From Semisulcospira habei (lineage: Eukaryota > Mollusca > Gastropoda > Semisulcospiridae): a DNA stretch of 64,000 nt. The stretch covers positions 120,293,582-120,357,581 of the forward strand of contig BTPG01000002.1 in NCBI GenBank assembly GCA_036245525.1, in the 5' to 3' direction. The notes under the pieces are model-generated. The model searched no databases and was not told the DNA's origin. It saw nothing but the letters and a program-made list of their open reading frames with translations. The translations under genes and the position numbers were made by a program. Shown piece after piece: positions 1-12,000 of this stretch (position 1 is the stretch's first letter; each line of letters opens with the position of its first letter).

Positions 1-663
1 GGCCTAGTGGGCGGCTTGAAACCGGTTGGAGATGGAGTGGGTGGGCCAGAGGTCCCTGTTCCCGTCCTGCACCACCTGCCAGGAATGAAGCAGAGTGGTT
101 CGCCGATAGGGGCCAGTCGCAGCTGCATCCGTAGGAATGGTGGAAGGTTGGAGCAGGGGAAAAGAACGGCATCCCAGCGTCGCAGGTCGCAATCGCGGCC
201 ATGGTGTTGACAGAAGCGTGGTAAGCCACCCGGGTGGCCAGGGCTAAGGCGAGGATGTCCCCTAACAGCGGTGTGAACGATGGGTGCCAGGCCTCCTGCC
301 CTCGAGAGACAACAGCTTGCGTGACTAAGTCGAGAAATCCAGCACAGGCGAGGGCATTGCGGATAAGGGTCGCTGTCCGTTCAAGACCGGGTGGGACATA
401 ACGGCGCGAAGTCCACCTGCTTGTAGCTGTGCCGACGGGTCCACCGCTGGGAGGTTGGTAGCGAAGCTCTGCGAGTGTCCGGCGTACCAACTCTGCTGAA
501 AGGTGATATCCAAGTCAGCTGGCCAACGGGCATCAGAAAAGAAGAAGACCGCGTCGGAGCCGGAGCCCTGCTGTAGGAGAGCGGAGAAGGCGTCACGAAG
601 ACCTTGGAACCCAGGAGGTTGCGGCAAGGACTTGAACCTTTTAGTCAGCCGATCTGCATCCAC
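1..663 (-). pseudogene. DIRS-like gag (capsid) fragment
   Basis: Two reading segments align with the gag of the complete DIRS at 23746-24720. The first runs from KSLPQPPGFQGLRDAFSALL to WYAGHSQSFA; the second, at about 190-325, carries LVTQAVV...VAYHASVNTMAAIATCD. In the complete element these are KSLPQAGFRDLTDA, YAGHSQAFA and ATQAALQ...SAYHSSATARAAAAKCD. A stop falls between the segments near 325 and the gene leaves the window on the left, so it is broken or partial. Confidence 0.7.
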
Positions 664-684
664 AAAGGCCGAGAGCTTCCTCTT

Positions 685-720
685 GGGGGGGCGGGGGGGG
701 GGGGGGGGGGGGGGAGGGGG
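685..720. repeat. Poly-G tract
   Basis: Almost uninterrupted G run in the DIRS-3 leader. Similar runs occur in the leader of the complete DIRS (25121-25140 and 25602-25630). Confidence 0.9.
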
Positions 721-1938
721 GCAGGCTTACGGGGGAAAAGTCAAAGCGAGCAGGCACGCGGCCTCATCCAGGGTGCACAGGGTCTCCGCGCTAGTCGTCC
801 AAAGCGTAGGCGACGAAGGAGCCTTCGGCGAGCGAGCGTGCTTTTTGTCTTTCTTTGTGGGGAGGCTGAACGGCTAAGGAGCGCTGAAGGGGAATCCTCC
901 ACGGAGATGCTGAGGGCGCCATCATCCTCAGCCGCATGGAAGGACGGCGCTGAGGGGGCAAGGCGGCGGGCTCCGCCGCGACGAAGAGCGAGTCCGAGGA
1001 GAGCGACTGCGATGGCGCGAGCGGGAATGGCAAGTCTGGTGGGGCGAGCGTCCACGGGGGGAGGAGCAGTGAGAGCGTTGCCGAAGGCGTGATGGGGAGG
1101 GGGAAAGGGGGCGGCGGGAGGAACCCCGCCAGGGAGGGAGAGGGAACGGTCCAGGCCAAAAAGCAGGAGAGGGGAAGGGCGGACGATGGAAGAGGCCACC
1201 GAGTGGGAAGCGCGATGACTGCCGGAACGATCCTCCGAGGCCTGTGGGGGAGTCCAAGGACGAGGTTGAGGAGTGCGCGAGCCCGAAGCAGCCCGGGACA
1301 CCGGGCGAGGGGAGTGAGAATGGCGGAAAGCGACCGAAGAGCTGGGCGGGCGAAGACGCTGGAGGTCCGGGAACGAGGAGCCGAAGGGCTGCTGGCGCCG
1401 CAGTCCAAGAAGAAACGCGTCGGCGAGGGCTCCGTTCGCGTGACCCGGCATCCAAGGTCCAGATGCTGTGTCCGGTCTGTCGCGTTCCAGGGGTCGCCTG
1501 TCATGGGCAGCAAGACGAACCGAAGGTCCGGCGTCGGGACACGCGTGGTTTACTTCTCTCCTTGTGATGCTTGTGTTCCGCAAAGCGGAGCGAGCGAACT
1601 CGCTGCAGGCCAGGCTCGAGTGAGCTGGTGCGCAAGGGGTTAGTTAGTTAGTTATTTGGGTTTAATGCCGAGCAGGCGACTAAGGCCATCTTACGGCGTG
1701 ATGGGTAAAAATCTGGTCAGCCAGACTAAAAGACAAGATGTAAATATAGCTTAAAAATGTCAGGCTAAAATGTCACATGTCTTTAAAAGAAATGTCTACA
1801 GGAGGAGGAGAACCTGACACGATCTCTTAGAAGGAGGGGGCGCCACCGAGGGGCCAAGGGCCGCACACATCGTGCAAGGGCGCCGAGTCCGCAATGTAAG
1901 TCCCAGAAGTCCGGCAACACGAGAACTTGTCAGAGGGC

Positions 1939-2165
1939 ACCAGAAGAAGAAGCACCCAAGGAACAACAGTTTAAGGGCTCCGAGGCCCGGCACAACACAC
2001 AGCTGGGAACAAGTCTCTAAGTCGAAGGTACAACCGATGCAGAACACCAGAAGAAGAAGCACATAAGTAACAACAGTCCAAGGGCCCCGAGGCAAGGCTA
2101 CTAATACACAGCCGGGAACCAAGTCTCTAACTCGAAGGTACAACCAGTACAGAACCATACACAGC
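1939..2165. repeat. Two tandem copies of a 107-bp leader repeat
   Basis: ACCAGAAGAAGAAGCAC begins copies at 1939 and 2045. Both contain CAGCYGGGAACMAAGTCTC and end near AAGGTACAACC. Lies near the 5' end of DIRS-3, in the position of the tandem repeats seen in the other DIRS leaders. Confidence 0.75.
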
Positions 2166-2627
2166 CGTAGGCTAAACACTGCAGCTGGCTAACACACGTC
2201 TGTACTCTGTAAGCTAAGAGAATAAACTGGCGTGCCTGCACAGGGCAGTTACCCGTATGGGGTGGGACAGGAGGCTACTCGGGGTAATGGGTCACGGCGC
2301 CCCTAGATTGCCTCCCTTGGCCCTATAGGCTAAAATTATGTAAGCTACGAGACGGTTCCTTGTAGTAATGGCATCGGTAATGTTTATGAGGAAACAAAGC
2401 GTTCACCCATATCCCTTTCTTTTGACCACTGTTTGTCCCAGCCTGGCACCCTCAACTCCCCCACCTGTTCCCACAACCCCCTACAAACAACCTCAGCAAA
2501 ACAAAAACAAAGCAAAACAAGAAACGCAACCACCCTTGCACCCCCCCCCCCCTCTTCCTCCATGCATGTAAAGTACATTGAACAACTTTGACACAACCCT
2601 TCTTTTTCTGGGTCAAATAACCATCGT

Positions 2628-2685
2628 ATGTGTGCTGGTCTGGTCTTCAGAGCCGTAATGTGCACAATCACAGACCAGCACACAA
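2628..2685. mobile_element. Hairpin element, family B
   Basis: Inverted arms GTGTGCTGGTCTG and CAGACCAGCACAC around a diverged centre. Just downstream of the FARS2 stop, so it would be transcribed in that 3' end. Confidence 0.65.
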
Positions 2686-2755
2686 ATTTTTCACAAAGCA
2701 GAAGGCATCCACCGAATCACTTTACTTTCACCGCCGTTAAATCACTGCATCCACT

Positions 2756-3052
2756 TCACCGAATCTCCACCCCCAGAAGCTTGGTTGCCTCCACTTCGAT
2801 TTTCCGGTGAATCACGTTGACCTCCTCCTGGGTCAAAGTTCGTTCCATGTGCCGGTAGATGATGCGGTAACAGTGACTGACGCGTTGTTTTTTTGGGTGC
2901 AAAAACTCATCGAAAAGGTACACTTGTTCCACCAGGTCAGCGCCGATATTTCGCACAAGGTCATAAAAGTCATTGGGAGTGAAGGTCGACTGAGAGGAAG
3001 ATGGAAGCCAGAAGGAAATGTCGTTGGTGCACTGAGGGAAAATGCTGACCGG
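2756..3052 (-). CDS. FARS2: FARS2 terminal exon, FDX-ACB anticodon-binding domain
   Basis: Encodes [13 protein letters not shown] through to the stop TGA at 2756-2758. The segment [18 protein letters not shown] and [11 protein letters not shown] identify the ferredoxin-fold anticodon-binding domain. The acceptor is CATTCCAG. I saw no clear AATAAA downstream on this strand; a family B hairpin lies 70 bp past the stop. Confidence 0.95.
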   Translation of the reverse strand, partial: PVSIFPQCTNDISFWLPSSSQSTFTPNDFYDLVRNIGADLVEQVYLFDEFLHPKKQRVSHCYRIIYRHMERTLTQEEVNVIHRKIEVEATKLLGVEIR

Positions 3053-6000
3053 CTGGAATGAGAGTCAAACCAAAATATGTATTTAATTTTTTTTTAAAAA
3101 TAGAGTCTTATCATGTCAGAAGCAAACAACCGAAAGGTACAAAGGAGAACACTGCTGCTTAACAGAGACTCCAATGGTAGAGGGAAACCAACTCCACCTC
3201 CACCCCCCCCCCCCCCCCCCCCTTTAAATTTTGTTTTTTTCATAGTCTATCATGTCAGAAGCAAGCAACCAAAAGGTACAAAGCAACACTGCTGCTTAAC
3301 AGAGACTCCAATGGTAGAGGGAAACCAACAACCAACCCCCCCCCCCCCCCCCCCCCCCCCACACCCCTCCATGCACACTTCCGTCTTTATTTCTCTCCTC
3401 TTTTTTTTGAGGGTGTGTGTGTGTGTACACAAACCCCATAATAGCAACACAGTAATCAGTCTGTTGATTTTGATCGCTCTATGGAAGAAGAAGATGAAGA
3501 ACACACTGACGAGTGCCTCGCAGTTCAGGAGGCATATCAACCATGTTAGTTCAAGGGTGGTGCCAGAACAGCTACAGACTAGGTGGTGCCTACAGACACG
3601 AAGCCATTCTGGCACCACACTTGAACTATGATTGTCAATTCCTTTCCTGCTGCTGTTGTCGGGGATGAATGGATTGAGATACCGAGACCCGAAGTCCACA
3701 TTACCAAATGTACTGTTGTCCTGTTTTAGTTCTGTGGACAAAACTGACTGTGATCATGCAAGGGTGGTATGGCTATTCAGGCGTCTGTCACAGTCAATGG
3801 AGAATGGGTTAAGTGTTTTGTTATATTTTACATTGAAAATGCTGATCAATAATTTCTGCATGTGAATCTCCCCACGAAAACCCACAAATTTGTTAGCCAA
3901 GGGGAGGTATTGCAGAGGTGTGATAAATTTCAAAGAACACACTCATCGTTACAGTAAATTACGGGAATTGTTTTGGACAGATTAGTGAAAGGTGTGAAAG
4001 TTGGAAGGGACAGAGGGGGAATTACATTCTGCAAAGTTCACCCTGTCAACCTGTTCAGCATTGACACACTGCAATAGGGGTATGGATCAACCACGCTGTT
4101 TCAAGGGTGGTGTCAGAATAGCTTGGCGCCTCTAGGCGCCAAGCTATTCTGGCACCACCCTTGAACTAATGCGGTTGATTTGGCTCCTCAACTGTACCGT
4201 AAAAAATTATCAGAGAGAAAATTTCCAACTTTGAAAATTTCCACTTTGGGGCTCAGTATGTTACCTACCATACACTACCTGCTTACAGTGCTGGTGGCTG
4301 CATTTACAGGGAAGGTGGTGGGGGTGGGGGGGGGGGGGGGGTGGAGAGAGATAATGCATTAACCCCCCACTACATTGAGCCATCTGTACTGTTAATAGTA
4401 CCAGCAGCTGCACGCACAAGGAGATTAAACTGTACACAACACTGTTACGTGGTAGTTGTATCGTAGTATGATGCAATCACACCAGACGCATGCACGTATG
4501 GTTCTTGTAAAGAAACTTCACTCAGCTGCAACTCGTCACACGTGGCACAAGGTTGTAGACCACACTGGAGTAACAGTTCCAACAATATTTTATTGCAGCG
4601 ATGCAATCTCCGCACAATACAGCCACAAATGCACCAACACTGATACACTGTCTCCTCTACAATACATCAACACTTTTGACACACTGCATCTCTCAATCAA
4701 TGTACACACATATTTCCTAACATCGTCTTTTATACTATACAGATTTCCAGAACAATCCAGCAAATTCACAAAACTCAACCAATCAGAAAAGAAAACGTAA
4801 CCAAAACTTATTAATATTCAAGAAAAAGAACACTCTATATCCGACTACAAATTTCCACTACCATCTAGACGCATTCGATAAAATGTTGCAAAATGTAACC
4901 AACAACTTTGACGTCATATTTGAGGTCATTAGAATAATCACGCCTTGTCCAGAACGTTCTAGGTCAAACGAGGTCGGACTACAGCAAAAATGTAACGAAA
5001 AGACAAGTCATTTTAGCTATACAACAGAAATCGATCGCAATTCTCTGTGCAAAAGAAAATGAATCCTACCAAAAAGGTACGTATTTCTTATCCAAAATAA
5101 CTCAAATGAATATCAGATCTTTCCAATAATCAACACACACATGCTCTCAAAAGATAAACACAACCACAAACGTAACAAACACTGACTTTGTACGTGATGG
5201 GCTTGTCAAGGTCATCTACGTCAAACTGGGACAGGAATCCAGAATCATTACTCCAGAAGAGGCGAATATCAGGAATGGAGAACAACTTCATGGCCAGTCG
5301 CTCCAGTCCCAGACCAAATGCCCAGCCCACCTGGTTACCGCTACCCGCTGGAGAAAATAAGACACAAACCAATCAAACAAAAACACAGTGGAATGAACTG
5401 AGATGAATCATACAGGCTTTTACTGCAAATACTGGAAAAGGAAAGGAAAGTAGTAACCTGTAGAAGATACTGGTTAGAACTGACAAATACCACTTATAAT
5501 ATATAGTCAGAAATACAAAAATATTTGTACAATACCAGAACTGACCATGAAGTTGATTTTAGATTGTTCTGCTGTATAGTCCAAAATCACAGACCAGCAC
5601 AAATTTGGGCCTATTTAACCCTTTTAGCCCCAAGGTCCCATTTTTGAGGGTGTTGCCTAACCACTATGTACCAGTTGCAGGAGATGGCTTGACTATGATA
5701 ATTCAAGGGTAGTGCCAGGTTAGCTTGGCGCCTTCAGGCACCAAGCTAATCTGGCACTACCCTTGAATTATCATGGTCAAGCCATCTCCTGCTGTAGGGA
5801 TCTGGTGCTAAAAGGGTTAACCCCTTCACTGCTAGGAAAAATGACACCACCACCCAACTGCAAGATGTAAAGAACCTCATATGGGGGCTCACGAGGTTCT
5901 TAGCTTCTTGCTGACCCTGTACATATCTGTGATACTTGGGTTCATGGGATTATTCAGTGTTGCATTTGCCCTTCATTTAACCCATTTAGCACCGAGTCCC

Positions 6001-9000
6001 TACAGCAGGAGATTGATTGACCATAATAATTCAAGGGTAGTGCCAGATTAGCTTGGCGCCTTCAGGTGCCAAGCTAATCTGGCACTACCCCTGAATTATC
6101 ATGGTCAATCCATCCCCTGCAAATGGTACACAGGCAACACACAAAATTTGAGAAATGGGACCTTGGTGCTAAAAGGGTTAAAGACATCATTTTAAGTCTA
6201 CTGCCAGTGAAGGGGTCAAAAGTGCATATGATTATAATGCACAGACGGATGTATCCACCTGAGTGCAGAAGTTTCTGCTCGATGACGCCACAGCCAAGCA
6301 CCTCCAGCCAGTCCCCCTTGTACTGAACCTCCAGCTCCCATGACGGGTGAGTGAAGGGGAAGTAAGCGTCCACCCACCGTGTCTCGATAGCTGAAAAAGC
6401 ACATCAGAAAGTAAGCATCGATCGATGGAGCTACACAGGGCCTGGGAACTTACATCAACCCTCCTGGTGTTTTTTTTTAATTTCTTTAAATTTAACCCGT
6501 TAAGTACCAGTTTATGCAGACTGTGTTTCTGCAATCTTTGTTAATTCAATGCCAAAAGACCCTGGTTGTCCCAGGAATAAAGATTCAAAGTGGTGTCACC
6601 AAGAGGCATGGACCCTCATGAGCCCCGAAATCTGCAGGGGCTCATGAAGATCTATACCTCTTGCAGCTGTGTGGTAGTCATTTTTTTTTCGGCACTAAAC
6701 TGGTCAAAGAAAAAACATTCTCCTTACTGAAAAACATTAACCCATTAACCCCCAAGAAAAAGTAAGCACAAAAGTAAATACTTGTATACATAACAAGATC
6801 AAATCTATAACAAAAGTAACACACATACCAACATACAGTCACATTGTAACCGACTGTTGTGGGCATGTGGAGGCAGGAGATTTAACAAAAACCATTTACA
6901 ACTGACTCTGCATATATCTAACAAGATCAGATATAAAAGTAGCATTTATACCAAACATCTTCAGATGCCTGAGGTTACATCTTTTCTTTGACAATTACTT
7001 TGCTTGTTATAATGATAACTTCAGATAAAACTAATAAAACAATTCTAGTCCCATGGCATTTGGTTATCTGAAATTTACTGTATATATCCTTGCATAAATC
7101 ATAGTATCTAAAGCACTGCTCATCCCTCAGACACCTTTTCCAAAGATGTGTTTGGTGAGGTTCACAAGCGTTGTTTTCAGATTGTGTTCCAGGAGCTTGG
7201 CAGCCTCCATGCTGTGTTCCTCCTGCTTGTCTGGCATCCGTTTCCCATCCACCTCGAAGATGCCCAGGTGTGATGGGTCTCGCACCTTCTGGAACAACTG
7301 CTAACACAACCAGTCAAAGCTATCACACCAGCCAAGCACAGACCTATACATTTGCATGACATATTCTCAAGAGTTCCTGCAGTTGAAGGGTCTCATGAGA
7401 ATCTACACCTTTTGCTAACCAAGACTGACACCATCACATCAGCTAAACAAAATTATACATCAAGCTCATTTTATCTGCAAGAGACATAGATTGACAAAAG
7501 CCCCTGCATGAACAGGGCTCATGAGAATCTATGCTTCTTGCTGACATCATCATATCGGCTCAAAAACTTTACATTCCTTCATCCAGCAGTTTCCATCTGC
7601 AAAGAGTTACACTCACAGATTCACTTGCAGCTGCAGTGTCTCATGTGAACTATGCCTTTTGTTGACCAAGATTACAGACCCTGTACAAATGTCAAATGAT
7701 TGTCATATTAACCCAATGTCACCTACAGCGATATTCTGCCACATTGCTCTTATCAGATCTCTAAATAAAGAAAAGTAACTTCTAAAACAGCACATTGAAT
7801 TTACAGCAATAGCAGATGATCTACAGCAGACAACCACGTGTGGAAGAGCAAAGAAAATGAAACCCAGAAACTGTACTCATGTGTATGAGACTTCCTTGCT
7901 GGCCATTTACTACAACACTTTGAAGACTGTGTCTACTGTGACAATTTATTTTAATCATTATTTATGCATAGAAGTTCCGTTTTATGTTTTGTGTTGAGAT
8001 GATGACACGTGCTTTTTAGGCGACGTCAAAAACATTTGACGTAGGATATTTGTTTTGACGGACGGTATGTGTCATCGCTGATATGCAGACACATCAGCAC
8101 ACAAGAGATTTTGCTCTTACACAGAAATTAGTTTTGTAGGAAGTCGAGGCAGTAGGTGATGCTGCGCAGTGATCTATTGATTGAATAGATGAGGGAGGAG
8201 CAGAATGCTCATAGTGCTAGTGTAGGAAAGGGTGTGTATTTGGAGAACTACAAAGTGACGGAACTGACAAACCGGTGACCTTGTCAACAGCCATGGTGGG
8301 CAGCGGACAGGCACAAAATTAGTCAACGGGATAAACAATTCACATATCATTGGATGCACTCCAGGTGTGATGAGAGTTACTCCAGGTGTGATGAGAGTTA
8401 CTCCAGGTGTGATGAGAGTCACTCCAGGTGTGATGAGAATTGCCCAAGGCGGGTTGAAGATCGCTTAACGTCCTGACAGCAACAAGACTTTCTCAGGACG
8501 TGCCTGCACTGCTTGTGAAAAAAGAAACTAAACAGAATATTGAATGTATGTCACCAGCCAGTCTAATACACTAAATAAACCTAAGACCATTTAGTAACAC
8601 ACATCCAATATCAAGAGCTACAGGCAGCGCAGACAGTAGGGAGAGTTTAAAAAAGGAAAGTACGGTTGGATGGACCAAGGGTAGACAGAAACACATGCCC
8701 CATAATAGAGGGGAAAACCCACCCTGTGGGGCTGACCAGGGTGACCTTGGGAGCTAAAAGGTAGTTAACCCCACCCAAGTCCCCCAGGGCAGACCCGGGT
8801 GGGAGAGGCGGGATGAAGAGTCAACCTAGGCATACGGGAGAAGTTATCCAGCTGTGCAGGAGAATTGCCTCAGATATTCCAGGCACATTCAATGGGTAAG
8901 CAGGAGAACTGAAACAACGGGCCACCATGAGAGACAGTCTGCTTATTCAACAAGTGACGTAGGTCAACGAGCAGCGACGGCAACAACTCATATTCATCTT

Positions 9001-12000
9001 CAATTCACGGTAGGATGTAATCAGACTGTTTAAATACCTTCGAGGAACTAAAAATCAGCTTAAGCAGTAGACAGTTTTCAGCAGACAATGAGATGAAACA
9101 TTGCACTTGAAGGAACAATGAGTGTATGAAATATGATTAGTGCTTCAAACTCTGTGTGAATGCTTAAGTGTATGCGTTTAATTCATTGTATTACAGGTGC
9201 ATGTATGAATTGACTGAGTAGTGGGTTGGTTTGTGTACGGCTTTGTTTATCATTTGTCGTGCGAAAGAGAAAATCAATCATTAAAAGTTAATTTTTCTCT
9301 AAAATGTTTTTTTTCGAAAAATACTTACCGATGGCATGACTGTCAGGAAATAGTCTACTTGCTTACCAATTTTAGCCTAAGACCCAAAGGGTCCCCCCAG
9401 GAGGCTCTCGGGGATCCCTAACAGGGACGAGAGTAGCCTTCCCTGCCCATCCGATCACGTGTGGAGGCGTCATCTAACTATGCACCTGTTGCAGGAGATG
9501 GATCAACTATGACAATTCAAGGGTAGTGCAAGATCTATCATGGTCGACCCATCTCCTGCTGTAGTGCGTCAGGGCTGAATGAGTTAACTCATTCTACCCC
9601 AGACACATCACAGCAAGATATGAATCGACCATGATAGTTCAAGGGTGATGCTGGTCTTTGGGTCTTAGGCTAAAATTGGTAAGCAAGTAGACTATTTCCT
9701 GACAGTCATGTCATCGGTAATGTGTTTTGAGGAAACAAATCAATCAGAAAAATGCAACAATTCTGTGTGACCTCGAACCTTCCTCCCTGGTGTGACAACT
9801 GGATCCGAGGCTCGGGAAGACGCACCAAGTTGCGGTCGGTCACCAAATCCATCCCCAGGTGAACAAGTGGCGAGAGGGCGAGAGGTCGGACTGTTGGCGC
9901 TGACCAGGGCGACCAGGCGAGCAAACCGGAGGAGGAGAGCCTCCCTGCCCTACGAAGAGGGACCACTGACTGATACTGCAGAAGCAGGTCGACCAAGGAG
10001 GAGAACGGCTGGCGGAAGATCGAAGGTCTCGGGCAACCAAGGCATCCACGATCCACGCAAGGACCCAGGGCTGAGGGGGAGACCACACCGGAGAGGCCGA
10101 GCTGGAAACAGTCCCGTCAACGGCAAGCGAAGACAACGGCGGGGGCGGGAGGCATGGGGACGCATAGAAGCAACGGGTAGGTCCAGGCTGGCGACGACGA
10201 CCAAGGGCTGAAGGCAACGTGAAGGGTCCGAGGCGGGGGAGCCGTGCCGAGCGACGAGCAGCATCGCAACTTCCCCAGGAAGAGCGGAGACCTGCGCTCG
10301 AAGGGCGAGGGCCTTGGTCCGAAGGGGCGGGAACTCAATCCACAAGGGTGGCGCTGGGCCCACAGGCCTAGAAGGGTTCCTTCAGAGACTGCCAGGCAGG
10401 GCCGAAAGACGCGGGTACCCACAGGAGCACGGTAGAGCTGCAACGTCGCATCAGGGGAGATGGTCAGGAAGGAGCCAGGCTGCCACGAATGAAGGAAGGC
10501 AAGGGGCGGAGGGTTCGAAGCCACGCAGAAGATCCGCTAGAGCTGGGAAGGGTTGCCGCAAGCACAAGCGCCGGCGGAACCACCAGAGGCAGCGAGCACG
10601 AAGGGGAGCGAGTGGCCAGCGAACCGGGGAGCCGAAGGCTAGGACGCCAGCAGGCCAGCGGCGAATGCAGGACGCCGAGTCATCCACCGGAGAGGGTCGG
10701 GGAGACGCTGGAGGCGAAGGGTGCAGGGAGCGGGGAAGAGGATGTCCCGAGGAGAACGACAGCGCCGAGCACAAGGCGGAGGTCGACAGGGACACCGGAG
10801 GGAGTCGAGCGGGCGGGCGACGAACGTCGGGCGCCGCAACTATCCAGGCGACGAGGGCGAAGACGTCGATCCCCACTGCACTGGGTGTACCCCAAGGGGC
10901 ACCCATCCGAGTGCTAACAGAGCGCGACGTAGCTTCACTTCGGTGAACAGACGAGAACTGGTGAAAACGTGGAAAGGCCATAGGCGCCAGGGGAAACGGC
11001 CCGAAGTCCCGAGGTACGTGAAGGACGAACCAGACGCAGAGCGCGAGGTTCCAGGAGGGGGCACGTAGCTGGCTGGGGGACTCGACAGAGGAGTCAGCGG
11101 GTTGGAAGGAGGGCCATAAGGCCGACTAGGGTACCAACAGGCGATAAGGGTCGCGGTGCCCGGGGCTCAAGGAGGGGGCACAAGCGGCTTGGCGGCTCGC
11201 CGTAGGAGTCAGCGGGCCCAGAGACTGAGGCCGAAGTGCCGAAGCGAGAACGAAGGCGACAAGGTCGCGGTGCCCGGCTCAAGGAGGGGGGCACATAGTC
11301 GGCTAGACGACTCGCCATAGGAGTCAGCGGACTTAAGGCTGGCGCCGAAGGCCGACGCGTGAACTAATTGGCGACAAGGTCGCGGTGCCCAGGGCTCAAG
11401 GCGGGGGCACATAGCGGCTCGGCGACTCGCCGGAGGAGTCCGCAGGCTTATGAGGGGCCGAGAGGCCAACGCATCTACAATAGGCGACAAGGTCGCAGTG
11501 CCCAGGGCTCAAGGAGGGGGGCACGTAGCCGGCTTGGCGACTCGCCGGAGGAGTCAGCGGGCTGAGCAGGTCCGAAGGCCGACGCGTAGACTAGTTAGCG
11601 ACAAAGTCGCGGTGCCCGGGGCTCAAGGAGGGGGGCACGTAGCCGGCTTGGCGACTCGCCGGAGGAGTCAGCGGGCTTAGAAGAAGGGCCGAAGGCCAAC
11701 GCATAAGCTAATTAGCGACAAAGGTCACGGTGCCCGGGGCTCAAGGAGGGGGGCATGTAGCTGGCTTGGCGACTCGCCGGATGAGTCAGCGGGCTCAGGA
11801 GGGGCCGCGAGGCCAAGCGTCAACTTCTTTTTTTTTGTATGTAACAGGCGACAAGGTCGCGGTGCCCGGGGCTCAAGGAGGGGGGCACGTATCCGGATAG
11901 GCGACTCGCCGGAGGAGTCAGCGGGCTTAGAAGAAGGGCCGAAGGCCGACGCTTAAACTAATTAGCGACAAGGGTCGCAGTGCCCGGGGCTCAAGGAGGG

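Larger units (their letters stand above)
1..2397 (-). mobile_element. DIRS-like retrotransposon, 5' part, cut by the window edge (DIRS-3)
   Basis: Minus-strand element whose 5' end lies at about 2397, where the plus strand reads GGCATCGGTAATG and then GAGGAAACAAA, the same terminus as the other two DIRS elements here. It contains a gag-like gene at 1-663, a GC-rich proline/arginine-rich leader (about 680-1630) with no confident protein, and a partly repeated leader at 1939-2165. RT and recombinase would lie left of the window. Elements of this class replicate by reverse transcription and insert with a tyrosine recombinase. Confidence 0.8.

Noticed and set aside
741..1583. Long minus-strand open frame (280 residues) in DIRS-3, with overlapping open frames in other phases
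   Set aside because: GC-rich sequence gives few stops in all frames; composition is Arg/Pro/Ser-rich with no motif, so a leader region is more likely than a protein.
8358..8440. Possible CRISPR-like direct repeats
   Set aside because: Contiguous 21-bp minisatellite with no spacers, in an intron of an animal gene.
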